From assembly GCF_007655135.1 (NCBI RefSeq), contig NW_022204360.1, positions 62,001 through 126,000 of the forward strand: 64,000 bases of DNA. The letters run 5' to 3'. The DNA is from Punica granatum (Eukaryota > Streptophyta > Magnoliopsida > Myrtales > Lythraceae). Made by a program: the position numbers and the translations under genes. Position 1 is the stretch's first letter, and the number at the start of each line of letters is the position of its first letter. Shown in pieces: positions 9,476-20,887 of the stretch. The notes beneath the pieces are model-generated. The model ran no database searches. It was not told where the DNA came from and was given only the letters and a program-made list of their open reading frames with translations.

Positions 9476-10356
9476 GTTTTTATGCAAAAGAAAGAGAGCT
9501 TAAGGGTGCTTATAAGGCTAATAGACCGATGATCTTGCTCTTGTACGAGGAGGTCTATCTTTCTATTTCTGACCTTGACTCTACTTTGCCTAGTGCTGCT
9601 ATTTCTCTCTTGCAGGAATTCGAAGATGTCTTTCCCGAAGAAATGCCGCAGGGACTACCACCAATAAGAGGGATTGAGCATAAGATTGATCTTATTCCAG
9701 GAGCTCCTATTCCAAACCGACCGGCCTATCGAAGTAGTCCGGAAGAGGCTAAAGAACTTCAGAGGCAAGTTGAGGAGCTATTGGCCAAACGACATGTTCG
9801 AGAAAGCATGAGCCCATGCGCTGTCCCTGTTCTGCTCGTTCCAAAGAAAGACGGGACTTGGAGAATGTGTGTCGATTGTAGAGCTGTGAACAAGATCACG
9901 GTAAAATATCGACATCCCATTCCTCGATTAGATGACATGTTGGATGAATTGCACGGTTCCGTTATATTTTCTAAGATTGATTTGAAGAGTGGGTACCACC
10001 AGATTCGAATGAAAGAAGGTGCTGAATGTGATACGACTCGGAGTCAAACCGACGAGCTTAGGTCGGAAGGACTTCGTGATGAGGATCGTGGGCACGATGA
10101 TGGGGCTGAAGCACACGAGCTCGGAAGTGGGATTCGTGAAGAGGGAGCTGATGCACAAGATCTCGGAGGCCTACATGTTTCGAGTGGACCAATCACACGA
10201 GCGAAGGCAAGACAAATCCAGCAAGCTGTGGAGAGCTCATTTGCGGGTTTCTTGGGCCAAGAGGAGACTAATTCGAATTGGTCTCTAAAGGGCCTTACCC
10301 AATTAACTTGTCTTGAGATGGTCAATAGCCCATCTAAGATTAGAGTGGACGCATAA
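9472..10356 (+). CDS. Truncated pol: RT N-terminus fused to CRM-type C-terminal tail (copy 2)
   Basis: This 294-codon frame is the only uninterrupted pol of the array. It encodes a charged linker, then the RT finger region from Leu-Pro-Pro-Ile-Arg-Gly to the motif A Asp in Phe-Ser-Lys-Ile-Asp-Leu (about residues 165-171), and RT ends at Gln-Ile-Arg-Met-Lys (about residue 181). It then passes straight into a polar, acidic linker and a tail with Gly-Pro-Ile-Thr-Arg-Ala-Lys-Ala, which matches the integrase C-terminus of the A' element. RT motif YxDD, RNase H and the integrase core are deleted, so it cannot be a polymerase or integrase. The last 69 codons lie in LTR 3. The start is a TTG overlapping the gag-protease stop, so expression would need frameshifting or reinitiation. 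Its conservation across copies suggests it was part of the mobile master, but any function is unknown. Confidence 0.75.
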   Translation: MSFYAKERELKGAYKANRPMILLLYEEVYLSISDLDSTLPSAAISLLQEFEDVFPEEMPQGLPPIRGIEHKIDLIPGAPIPNRPAYRSSPEEAKELQRQVEELLAKRHVRESMSPCAVPVLLVPKKDGTWRMCVDCRAVNKITVKYRHPIPRLDDMLDELHGSVIFSKIDLKSGYHQIRMKEGAECDTTRSQTDELRSEGLRDEDRGHDDGAEAHELGSGIREEGADAQDLGGLHVSSGPITRAKARQIQQAVESSFAGFLGQEETNSNWSLKGLTQLTCLEMVNSPSKIRVDA

Positions 10357-10816
10357 GGAAAGCCAAGAGATGCTGAATAAGGAATAAAAAGACTGCCAAA
10401 TATTCTAGGGGGGCCTTTATTTAGTTTCCTCTATTAATTCCGGTTTTAGGAAACTAAAGATATTCCAGTTGCCAAGTTTATTAGTTTCCAGATTCTCCTA
10501 GACTTATATAAAGGAGGCTGAATAGCTGATTAGAGGTACTTCAGACTACACTGGTGAGAATTTTCCTCTATGTTGTTCTTCGGCAACCTTCCGTGATTGT
10601 AAGCATGGATGCTTGTAATTCTCGGCTATTTATAATATTGGTTCTTGGTTTTCTATAACCATCGGGTCAATATTCCATTCCTTTATAATATTGGTTCTTG
10701 GTTTTCTATAACAATCGGGTCAGTATTCCATCCCTCTTAATCTCTATTGGCGATTCGGGTTCGATTTCCAGTCTTTGTTGTCGGGTCTTGCGGCAGGTCT
10801 CGTGGGGTTCGCATCA
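10149..10816 (+). repeat. Family A LTR 3 (long form, 668 bp)
   Basis: It starts TGATGCACAAG after GAAGAGGGAGC and ends GCATCA. It holds the pol tail coding end (to 10356), a TATA box at 10505-10512 and two copies of the 53-bp unit. It is shared by copies 2 and 3. Confidence 0.85.
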
Positions 10817-11535
10817 TTTGGTATCAGAGCCTAAGTGCCAAATCGAGGTTTCATCTATCCTTGTTCTTTTTTTTTCTTCATTCTAGAATCTTTAGATATA
10901 GCTTTCATTTCTATCCTTTCCATTAATCTTGTCTGATCTGATCTTAGCTGTCTAAATCGTCAAAAAAAAAAACAAGAAGAAAGAAAAAGTGCCAAAAAAA
11001 AAGGAAAAAAGAAAAGAAGAAAGAAAAAGTGCAAAAAAAGAAAAAAAAAGTGAAAAAAAGGAGGTTTCATTGGGTGTTGTTCGTAGCACCATTTGCTGTC
11101 TTCGTGGGCGAAGAATTTATTGCACAATTTGTTGTCTTTGTGTTCTAATCGTCTTGGCGTTAAGTTGACCTGTCATAGTAGCTCTTCCGTACTCAGTGTC
11201 TTCTATCAATCCATAAACTACGTCGTTGGGTCAGATGGTGTCATATCATTTTCTTTGGATCTAATATTATAAGTTGTTCGGGTTGAACTCGTTTTCCGCC
11301 TTGCGATCGGATTGATTAGTTGCCCTAGAACTTTGAAGAGGAAATTAAGAGAGGAAAAAGGCAAGAGTGTGTGAGAACATCAGAGGATAAAAGCCTATTT
11401 TGAGTGAAAACACGAGTGTTTTGAGTGGCATTTTGCTGAGTGTAAACACGTGAGGGAGCGCGTGAGGATCCTATAATTGCATATTTTATCACGTCAAAGG
11501 AAAATAGTGGAGACGACAGAGGACCTGATTTGAAC
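10817..11535 (+). other. 5' leader of family A copy 3
   Basis: The primer site (10819-10831), A-rich tract (about 10961-11062) and GAGTGWAAACACG block lead to the gag ATG at 11536. No gene is seen. Confidence 0.6.
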
Positions 11536-13118
11536 ATGACATTACGAGCCATGCAACAACAGTTTGAGCGCATGAACATGGTTTTCGGTGAATTCCGAGA
11601 AAGGTTGGATAGGCAAGACGAACGGTTGGAACGGCTTCAACCTGCGCCCGTGCCACGGATTAGGAGACCCCACCGACAACCATCCGTTGATACTCTTGAT
11701 GAAGAAGCATATGATGAAGAAGAGGAAGTGGCCTCCGATGCCACTTGGGGGAGAGGTAAAGGAAGAGGAGGCAGACCAAGGCATTTCGTTCGTAGGGAGC
11801 ACCGGAGGAGAGACGCCGTGGACCATATCACAGGTTCGATTAAGCTGATCATACCTCCATTCCAAGGTAAAAACGACCCCGATGTTTACATTGAATGGGA
11901 GAGGAAGGTTGAGCTGGTGTTTGATTGTCATAATTATTCAGAGGAAAAGAAAGTTAAATTGGCTGCAGTTGCTTTCACCGATTATGCCATTGTTTGGTGG
12001 GACCAATTAACTGTGAGTAGACGCAGGAATCGTGAGCCTCGTATTGATACTTGGGAGGAAATGAAAGCAGTAATGAGAAGAAGGTTTGTTCCTGCCCATT
12101 ATTATCGGGACTTGCACTTGAAGTTGCGAAGTCTGAAGCAAGGTTCCAAGTGGGTGGAGGATTATTACAAGGAGATGGAAATAGCCATGATACGTGCTAA
12201 TGTTGAGGAGGACCGAGAAGCAACCATGGCTCGATTCATCTGTGGCCTTAATCGGGAGATTGCCAATGTAGTTGAGCTGCAACATTACGTGGAGATTGAC
12301 GACGTGGTACACATGGCCATGAAGGTTGAGAGGCAGCTCAAGAGAGGGGGTCGAACATCTTCAAAGGTAGAAGCTTCTGGTTCAGGGTCTTGGAGATCGA
12401 AGTGGGGTTCTTCTACGAAACCGGACGAGAAGATTGATTATAGCCAAAGGGAGACACCTACAAGACCCACGCCAACAACAAGGAATAAGGGTAAAACCTT
12501 TTTCTGAACCTCAAAAATCGTGATATCAAATGTTTTCGTTGTTTGGCTCAGGTCACATTGCTTCCCAATGTCCAAACAAGCGTACCATGATTATGAAGGA
12601 TCGTGTGTGGGGTTGATTATTGACGGAGGAAGTTGCGTGAATGTGGCCAGCAAGTTGATGGTAGACAAGCTCGTGTTGCATACCCAAAACATCCCAAGCC
12701 GTACAAACTCCAGTGGCTGAATGAATGCGGTGAAGTGAAGGTAAATAAACAGGTTCTTGTGTCCTTCTGTTTTGGAAAGTATCGGGATGAGGTTCTTTGT
12801 GATGTTGTACCAATGAGTGCTAGCCATATGTTGCTCGGGAGACCATGGCAGTTCGACAGGAGAGTGATACATGATGGGTATAGGAACCGATATTCATTTG
12901 TAAAGGATGGGAAGAAAGTAACACTTGCACCCTTGACACCGACTCAAGTGTTTGAGGATCAGATTCGAATTAAAAGGTCTCTTAGTGAGAAGAGTGAAAA
13001 AGTGGCTGAAAAACAAAAAGAGAAAGAGAGTGATCTTGAGAGAAAAGAAAGTGGAGAGAATGTGAAAAACAAGAGTGAAAAGATGGAGAGTTCAGAAAAA
13101 AAAAGGAGAGGAAATTGA
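11536..13118 (+). pseudogene. gag-protease of family A copy 3 with internal deletion
   Basis: An intact Gag N-terminus and core run to about 12430. Small indels near 12436-12520 then disturb the frame before the zinc knuckle (around 12530-12575). About 190 bp encoding the acidic linker and the lead-in to protease are missing near 12595. Protease resumes with Asp-Gly-Gly-Ser-Cys near 12621, again with shifts near 12685, and the charged tail is open to 13118. The Gag part alone (about 324 residues) is intact. Confidence 0.82.
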
Positions 13119-13980
13119 GTTTTTATGCAAAAGAAAGAGAGCTTAAGGGTGCTTATAAGGCTAATAGACCGATGATCTTGCTCTTGTACGAGGAGGTCTA
13201 TCTTTCTATTTCTGACCTTGACTCTACTTTGCCTAGTGCTGCTATTTCTCTCTTGCAGGAATTCGAAGATGTCTTTCCCGAAGAAATGCCGCAGGGACTA
13301 CCACCAATAAGAGGGATTGAGCATAAGATTGATCTTATTCCAGGAGCTCCTATTCCAAACCGACCGGCCTATCGAAGTAGTCCGGAAGAGGCTAAAGAAC
13401 TTCAGAGGCAAGTTGAGGAGCTATTGGCCAAACGACATGTTCGAGAAAGCATGAGCCCATGCGCTGTCCCTGTTCTGCTCGTTCCAAAGAAAGACGGGAC
13501 TTGGAGAATGTGTGTCGATTGTAGAGCTGTGAACAAGATCACGGTAAAATATCGACATCCCATTCCTCGATTAGATGACATGTTGGATGAATGCACGGTT
13601 CCGTTATATTTTCTAAGATTGATTTGAAGAGTGGGTACCACCAGATTCGAATGAAAGAAGGTGCTGAATGTGATACGACTCGGAGTCAAACCGACGAGCT
13701 TAGGTCGGAAGGACTTCGTGATGAGGATCGTGGGCACGATGATGGGGCTGAAGCACACGAGCTCGGAACAAGAGGGAGCTGATGCACAGAGGCCTACATG
13801 TTTCGAGTGGACCAATCACACGAGCGAAGGCAAAGACAAATCCAGCAAGCTGTGGAGAGCTCATTTGCGGGTTTCTTGGGCCAAGAGGAGACTAATTCGA
13901 ATTGGTCTCTAAAGGGCCTTACCCAATTAACTTGTCTTGAGATGGTCAATAGCCCATCTAAGATTAGAGTGGACGCATAA
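13115..13980 (+). pseudogene. Truncated pol of family A copy 3 with frameshift and small deletion
   Basis: The RT N-terminus is open from 13115 to 13627. Loss of one T near 13591 breaks the frame just before motif A. The linker lacks about 20 nt near 13768, immediately before the LTR. The C-terminal tail is found in pieces to the stop at 13978-13980 inside LTR 4. It carries the same RT-to-tail junction as copy 2. Confidence 0.82.
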
Positions 13981-14440
13981 GGAAAGCCAAGAGATGCTGA
14001 ATAAGGAATAAAAGACTGCCAAATATTCTAGGGGGGCCTTTATTTAGTTTCCTCTATTAATTCCGGTTTTAGGAAACTAAAGATATTCCAGTTGCCAAGT
14101 TTATTAGTTTTCCAGATTCTCCTAGACTTATATAAAGGAGGCTGAATAGCTGATTAGAGGTACTTCAGACTACACTGGTGAGAATTTTCCTCTATGTTGT
14201 TCTTCGGCAACCTTCCGTGATTGTAAGCATGGATGCTTGTAATTCTCGGCTATTTATAATATTGGTTCTTGGTTTTCTATAACCATCGGGTCAATATTCC
14301 ATTCCTTTATAATATTGGTTCTTGGTTTTCTATAACCATCGGGTCAGTATTCCATCCCTCTTAATCTCTATTGGCGATTCGGGTTCGATTTCCAGTCTTT
14401 GTTGTCGGGTCTTGCGGCAGGTCTCGTGGGGTTCGCATCA
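13780..14440 (+). repeat. Family A LTR 4 (long form, 661 bp)
   Basis: It starts TGATGCACAGAGG (a small deletion relative to LTR 3) and ends GCATCA. The TATA box is at 14129-14136 and both 53-bp units are present, each reading ATAACCATCGGG. It is shared by copies 3 and 4. Confidence 0.83.
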
Positions 14441-15155
14441 TTTGGTATCAGAGCCTAAGTGCCAAATCGAGGTTTCATCTATCCTTGTTCTTTTTTTTTT
14501 TTCATTCTAGAATCTTTAGATATAGCTTTCATTTCTATCCTTTCCATTAATCTTGTCTGATCTGATCTTAGCTGTCTAAATCGTCAAAAAAAAACAAGAA
14601 GAAAGAAAAAGTGCCAAAAAAAAAAGGAAAAAAGAAAAGAAGAAAGAAAAAGTGCAAAAAAAGAAAAAAAAGTGAAAAAAGGAGGTTTCATTGGGTGTTG
14701 TTCGTAGCACCATTTGCTGTCTTCGTGGGCGAAGAATTTATTGCACAATTTGTTGTCTTTGTGTTCTAATCGTCTTGGCGTTAAGTTGACCTGTCATAGT
14801 AGCTCTTCCGTACTCAGTGTCTTCTATCAATCCATAAACTACGTCGTTGGGTCAGATGGTGTCATATCATTTTCTTTGGATCTAATATTATAAGTTGTTC
14901 GGGTTGAACTCGTTTTCCGCCTTGCGATCGGATTGATTAGTTGCCCTAGAACTTTGAAGAGGAAATTAAGAGAGGAAAAAGGCAAGAGTGTGTGAGAACA
15001 TCAGAGATAAAAGCCTATTTTGAGTGAAAACACGAGTGTTTTGAGTGGCATTTTGCTGAGTGTAAACACGTGAGGGAGCGCGTGAGGATCCTATAATTGC
15101 ATATTTTATCACGTCAAAGGAAAATAGTGGAGACGACAGAGGACCTGATTTGAAC
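14441..15155 (+). other. 5' leader of family A copy 4
   Basis: The primer site (14443-14455), A-rich tract (about 14584-14683) and GAGTGWAAACACG block precede the gag ATG at 15156. No gene is seen. Confidence 0.6.
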
Positions 15156-16160
15156 ATGACATTACGAGCCATGCAACAACAGTTTGAGCGCATGAACATG
15201 GTTTTCGGTGAATTCCGAGAAAGGTTGGATAGGCAAGACGAACGGTTGGAACGGCTTCAACCTGCGCCCGTGCCACGGATTAGGAGACCCCACCGACAAC
15301 CATCCGTTGATACTCTTGATGAAGAAGCATATGATGAAGAAGAGGAAGTGGCCTCCGATGCCACTTGGGGGAGAGGTAAAGGAAGAGGAGGCAGACCAAG
15401 GCATTTCGTTCGTAGGGAGCACCGGAGGAGAGACGCCGTGGACCATAACACAGGTTCGATTAAGCTGATCATACCTCCATTCCAAGGTAAAAACGACCCC
15501 GATGTTTACATTGAATGGGAGAGGAAGGTTGAGCTTGTGTTTGATTGTCATAATTATTCAGAGGAAAAGAAAGTTAAATTGGCTGCAGTTGCTTTCACCG
15601 ATTATGCCATTGTTTGGTGGGACCAATTAACTGTGAGTAGACGCAGGAATCGTGAGCCTCGTATTGATACTTGGGAGGAAATGAAAGCAGTAATGAGAAG
15701 AAGGTTTGTTCCTGCCCATTATTATCGGGACTTGCACTTGAAGTTGCGAAGTCTGAAGCAAGGTTCCAAGTGGGTGGAGGATTATTACAAGGAGATGGAA
15801 ATAGCCATGATACGTGCTAATGTTGAGGAGGACCGAGAAGCAACCATGGCTCGATTCATCTGTGGCCTTAATCGGGAGATTGCCAATGTAGTTGAGCTGC
15901 AACATTGCCATGAAGGTTGAGAGGCAGCTCAAGAGAGGGGGTCGAACATCTTCAAAGGTAGATGCTTCTGGTTCAGGGTCTTGGAGATCGAAGTGGGGTT
16001 CTTCTACGAAACCGGACGAGAAGACTGATTATAAGCCAAAGGGAGACACCTACAAGACCCAAGCCAACAACAAGGATAAGGGTAAAACTTTTTCTGAACC
16101 TCAAAGAAATCGTGAATCAAATGTTTTCGTTGTTTGGGCTCAGGTCACATTGCTTCCCAA
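15156..16160 (+). pseudogene. gag fragment of family A copy 4, joined directly to LTR 5
   Basis: The Gag N-terminus and core are open to about 15905. There a roughly 30-nt deletion removes part of the conserved region around His-Tyr-Val-Glu and shifts the frame. The remainder reaches the zinc knuckle, where the final Cys region is cut at about 16160. The sequence then jumps to the middle of an LTR. Protease and pol are absent. It shares with copies 5 and 9 the variants AACACAGG and GAGCTTGTG. Confidence 0.8.
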
Positions 16161-16425
16161 TTGGTGAGAATTTTCCTCTATGTTGTTCTTCGGCAACCTT
16201 CCGTGATTGTAAGCATGGATGCTTGTAATTCTCGCCTATTTATAATATTGGTTCTTGGTTTTCTATAACCATCGGGTCATATTCCATTCCTTTATAATAT
16301 TGGTTCTTGGTTTTCTATAACAATCGGGTCAGTATTCCATCCCTCTTAATCTCTATTGGCGATTCGGGTTCGATTTCCAGTCTTTGTTGTCGGGTCTTGC
16401 GGCAGGTCTCGTGGGGTTCGCATCA
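16161..16425 (+). repeat. Family A LTR 5, 5'-truncated
   Basis: Only the downstream part of the LTR is present, from GGTGAGAATTTTCC to GCATCA. The TATA box and the pol tail coding part are missing. Both 53-bp units remain. The primer site after it has lost one G (TGTATCAGAGCC at about 16428), so priming would be weakened. Confidence 0.8.
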
Positions 16426-17135
16426 TTTGTATCAGAGCCTAAGTGCCAAATCGAGGTTTCATCTATCCTTGTTCTTTTTTTTTTCTTCATTCTAGAATCT
16501 TTAGATATAGCTTTCATTCTATCCTTCCATTAATCTTGTCTGATCTGATCTTAGCTGTCTAAATCGTCAAAAAAAAAACAAGAAGACAAAAAAGTGCCAA
16601 AAAAAAAGGAAAAAAGAAAGAAGAAAGAAAAAGTGCAAAAAAAAAAAAAAAAGTGAAAAAAAAGGTTTTTTCATTGGGTGTTGTCGTAGCACCATTTGCT
16701 GTCTTCGTGGGCGAAGAATTTATTGCACAATTTGTTGTCTTTGTGTTTCTAATCGTCTTGGCGTTAAGTTGACCTGTCATAGTAGCTCTTCCGTACTCAG
16801 TGTCTTCTATCAATCCATAAACTACGTCGTTGGTCAGATGGTGTCATATCATTTTCTTTGGATCTAATATTATAAGTTGTTCGGGTTGAACTCGTTCCGC
16901 CTTGCGATCGGATTGATTAGTTGCCCTAGAACTTTGAAGAGGAAATTAAGAGAGGAAAAAGGCAAGAGTGTGTGAGAACATCAGAGGATAAAAGCCTATT
17001 TTGAGTGAAAACACGAGTGTTTGAGTGGCATCTTGCTGAGTGTAAACACGTGAGGGAGCGCGTGAGGATCCTATAATTGCATATTTTATCACGTCAAAGG
17101 AAAATAGTGGAGACGACAGAGGACCTGATTTGAAC
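16426..17135 (+). other. 5' leader of family A copy 5 (damaged primer site)
   Basis: It has the same plan as other leaders: a 1-nt-deleted primer site, an A-rich tract (about 16566-16670) and the GAGTGWAAACACG block with a base change in the interval. Several single-base losses are present. No gene is seen. Confidence 0.55.
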
Positions 17136-18903
17136 ATGACATTACGAGCCATGCAACAACAGTTTGAGCGCATGAACATGGTTTTCGGTGAATTCCGAGA
17201 AAGGTTGGATAGGCAAGACGAACGGTTGAAACGGCTTCAACCTGCGCCCGTGCCACGGATTAGGAGACCCCACCGACAACCATCCGTTGATACTCTTGAT
17301 GAAGAAGCATATGATGAAGAAGAGGAAGTGGCCTCCGATGCCACTTGGGGGAGAGGTAAAGGAAGAGGAGGCAGACCAAGGCATTTCGTTCGTAGGGAGC
17401 ACCGGAGGAGAGACGCCGTGGACCATAACACAGGTTCGATAAGCTGATCATACCTCCATTCCAAGGTAAAAACGACCCGATGTTTACATTGAATGGGAGA
17501 GGAAGGTTGAGCTTGTGTTTGATTGTCATAATTATTCAGAGAAAAAAGAAAGTTAATTGGCTGCAGTTGCTTTTTCACACGATTATGCCATTGTTGGTGG
17601 GACCAATTAACTGTGAGTAGACGCAGGAATCGTGAGCCTCGTATTGATACTTGGGAGGAAATGAAAGCAGTAATGAGAAGAAGGTTTGTTCCTGCCCATT
17701 ATTATCGGGACTTGCACTTGAAGTTGCGAAGTCTGAAGCAAGGTCCCAAGTCGGTGGAGGATTATTACAAGGAGATGGAAATAGCCATGATACGTGCTAA
17801 TGTTGAGGAGGACCGAGAAGCAACCATGGCTCGATTCATCTGTGGCCTTAATCGGGAGATTGCCAATGTAGTTGAGCTGCAACATTACGTGGAGATTGAC
17901 GACGTGGTACACATGGCCATGAAGGTTAGAGGCAGCTCAAGAGAGGGGGTCGAACATCTTCAAAGGTAGAAGCTTCTGGTTCAGGGTCTTGGAGATCGAA
18001 GTGGGGTTCTTCTACGAAACCGGACGAGAAGACTGATTATAAGCCAAAGGGAGACGAACCTACAAGACCCAAGCCAACAACAGGATAAGGGTAAAACTTT
18101 TCTGAACCTCAAAGAAATCGTGATATCAAATGTTTTCGTTGTTTGGGCTCAGGTCACATGCCTTCCAAATGTCAAAGCACCATGATATGGATGGGAGTGG
18201 GGATATCGAGACTGAAGAAGAAGAAGATAGTGATCCATGCATCCACTCGAAGATGCTAGTGACGTCGAGCATGCGCGTTTAAGGTCAAGCCTTAGTTATC
18301 ACGCGAGCCCTACATGTTCAAGTTAGAGAGGATGGTGATGAGGTGCAAAGGGAGAATATCTTCTACACTCGTTGCCATGTGAAGGATCGTGTGTGTGGGT
18401 TGATTATTGACGGAGGAAGTTGCGTGAATGTGGCCCAAAGTTGATGGTAGACAAGCTCGGTTTGCATACCCAAAACATCCCAAGCCGTACAAACTCCAGT
18501 GGCTGAATGAATGCGGTGAAGTGAAGGTAAATAAACAGGTTCTTGTGTCCTTCTGTTTTGGAAAGTATCGGGATGAGGTTTCTTTGTGATGTTTGTAACC
18601 AATGAGTGCTAGCCATATGTGCTCGGGAGACCATGGCAGTTCGACAGGAGAGTGATACATATGGGTATATAGGAACCGATATTCATTTGTAAAGGATGGG
18701 AAGAAGTAACACTTGCACCCTTGACACCGACTCAAGTGTTTTGAGGATCAGATTCGAATTAAAAGGTCTCTTAGTGAGAAGAGTGAAAAAGTGGCTGAAA
18801 AACAAAAAGAGAAAGAGAGTGATCTTGAGAGAAAAGAAGTGGAGGAATGTGAAAAACAAGAGTGAAAAATGGAGAGTTTCAGAAAAAAAGGAGAGGAAAT
18901 TGA
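17136..18903 (+). pseudogene. gag-protease of family A copy 5, broken by many small indels
   Basis: The Gag N-terminus is open to about 17435, where a T is lost. Further 1-nt changes occur roughly every 50-100 bp (for example near 17477, 17545, 17575, 17595, 17927, 18060, 18160-18190, 18280, 18436, 18580 and 18660). Gag core, zinc knuckle, protease Asp-Gly-Gly-Ser-Cys (near 18409-18423) and charged tail are all recognisable in successive frames. The density of single-base gaps exceeds that in copies 1 and 2 and could be sequencing error or decay. Confidence 0.8.
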
Positions 18904-19712
18904 GTTTTTATGCAAAAGAAAGAGAGCTTAAGGGTGCTTATAAGGCTAATAGACCGATGATCTTGCTCTTGTACGAGGAGGTCTATCTTTCTATTTCTGA
19001 CCTTGACTCTACTTTGCCTAGTGCTGCTATTTCTCTCTTGCAGGAATTCGAAGATGTCTTTCCCGAAGAAATGCCGCAGGGACTACCACCAATAAGAGGG
19101 ATTGAGCATAAGATTGATCTTATTCCAGAGCTCCTATTCCAAACCGACCGGCCTATCGAAGTAGTCCGGAAGAGGCTAAAGAACTTCAGAGGCAAGTTGA
19201 GGAGCTATTGGCCAACGACATGTTCGAGAAAGCATGAGCCCATGCGCTGTCCCTGTTCTGCTCGTTCCAAAGAAGACGGGACTTGGAGAATGTGTGTCGA
19301 TTGTAGAGCTGTGAACAAGATCACGGTAAAATATCGACATCCCATTCCTCGATTAGATGACATGTTGGATGAATTGCACGGTTCCGTTATATTTTCTAAG
19401 ATTGATTTGAAGAGTGGGTACCACCAGATTCGAATGAAAGAAGGTGTTGAATGTGATACGACTCGGAGTCAAACCGACGAGCTTAGGTCGGAAGGACTTC
19501 GTGATGAGGATCGTGGGCACGATGATGGGGCTGAAGCACACGAGCTCGGAAGTGGGATTCGTGAAGAGGGAGCTGATGCACAAGATCTCGGAGGCCTACA
19601 TGTTTCGAGTGGACCATCACACGAGCGAAGGCAAGACAAATCCAGCAAGCTGTGGAGAGCTCATTTGCGGGTTTCTTGGGCCAAGAGGAGACTAATTCGA
19701 ATTGGTCTCTAA
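18900..19712 (+). pseudogene. Truncated pol of family A copy 5
   Basis: This is the RT N-terminus and tail. An open frame runs from 18696 through the gag-protease/pol overlap to 19712, because the A run here has seven residues and the two frames fuse. Losses near 19126 and 19215 put part of the RT N-terminus in another frame. It regains the RT motif A region near 19390 and the linker, but enters the tail out of frame after a loss near 19615. Confidence 0.78.
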
Positions 19713-20237
19713 AGGGCCTTACCCAATTAACTTGTCTTGAGATGGTCAATAGCCCATCTAAGATTAGAGTGGACGCATAAGGAAAGCCAAGAGATGCTGA
19801 ATAAGGAATAAAAAAGACTGCCAAATATTCTAGGGGGGCCTTTATTTAGTTTCCTCTATTATTCCGGTTTTAGGAAACTAAAGATATTCCAGTTGCCAAG
19901 TTTATTAGTTTCCAGATTCTCCTAGACTTATATAAAGGAGGCTGAATAGCTGATTAGAGGTACTTCAGACTAAACTGGTGAGAATTTCCTCTATGTTGTT
20001 CTTCGGCAACCTTCCGTGATTGTAAGCATGGATGCTTGTAATTCTCGGCTATTTATAATATTGGTTCTTGGTTTTCTATAACCATCGGGTCATATTCCAT
20101 TCCTTTATAATATTGGTTCTTGGTTTTCTATAACCATCGGGTCAGTATTCCATCCCTCTTAATCTCTATTGGCGATTCGGGTTCGATTCCCAGTCTTTGT
20201 TGTCGGGTCTTGCGGCAGGTCTCGTGGGGTCGCATCA
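19574..20237 (+). repeat. Family A LTR 6 (long form, 664 bp)
   Basis: It starts TGATGCACAAG after AGAGGGAGC and ends GCATCA. The TATA box is at 19929-19936. Two 53-bp units are present, the first sharing a 1-nt loss (GGTCATATTCC) with LTR 5. It is shared by copies 5 and 6. Confidence 0.83.
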
Positions 20238-20887
20238 TTTGGTATCAGAGCCTAAGTGCCAAATCGAGGTTTCTATCTATCCTTGTTCTTTTTTTTTCTT
20301 CATTCTAGAATCTTTAGATATAGCTTTCTTTCTATCCTTTCCATTAATCTTGTCTGATCTGATCTTAGCTTCTAAATCGTCAAAAAAAACAAGAAGAAAG
20401 AAAAAGTGCAAAAAAAAAGGAAAAAGAAAAGAAGAAAGAAAAAGTGCAAAAAAGAAAAAAAAAGTGAAAAAAAGGAGGTTTCATTGGGTGGTGGTTCGTC
20501 AAGCACCATTTGCTGTCTTCGTGGGCGAAGAATTTATTGCACAATTTGTTGTCTTTGTGTTCTAATCGTCTTGGCGTTAAGTTGACCTGTCATAGTAGCT
20601 CTTCCTACTCAGTGTCTTCTATCAATCCATAAACTACGTCGTTGGGTCAGATGGTGTCATATCATTTTCTTTGGATCTAATATTATAAGTTGTTCGGGTT
20701 TGAACTCGTTTTCCGCCTTGCGATCGGTGATTAGTTGCCCTAGAACTTTGAAGAGGAAATTAGAGAGGAAAAGGCAAGAGTGTGTGATGAACATCAGAGG
20801 ATAAAAGCCTATTTTGAGTGAAACCACGAGTGTTTTGAGTGGCATTTTGCTGAGTGTAAACACGTGAGGGAGCGCGTGAGGATCCTA
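20238..20887 (+). other. 5' leader of family A copy 6, cut at its 3' end
   Basis: The primer site (20240-20252), A-rich tract (about 20380-20477) and GAGTGWAAACACG block are present. At about 20887 the leader is joined directly to pol sequence, so the gag start is missing. Confidence 0.6.

Larger units (their letters stand above)
6371..10816 (+). mobile_element. Best-preserved single family A element (copy 2 with both LTRs)
   Basis: LTR 2 (6371-6983), internal region and LTR 3 (10149-10816) make a 4446-bp unit. A fully autonomous CRM relative in this window is 6820 bp. The size, the retained gag-protease and the missing catalytic RT, RNase H and integrase define a gag-bearing non-autonomous retrotransposon. 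A purine tract GAAGAGGGAGC (10138-10148) directly precedes LTR 3. No target duplication is visible because both LTRs are shared with neighbours. Confidence 0.8.

Noticed and set aside
20180..20190. GGTTCGATTCC in LTR 6 equals a polymerase III B-box consensus.
   Set aside because: Other LTRs read GGTTCGATTTC, no A-box lies at the right distance and no tRNA fold is present. A chance one-base change.
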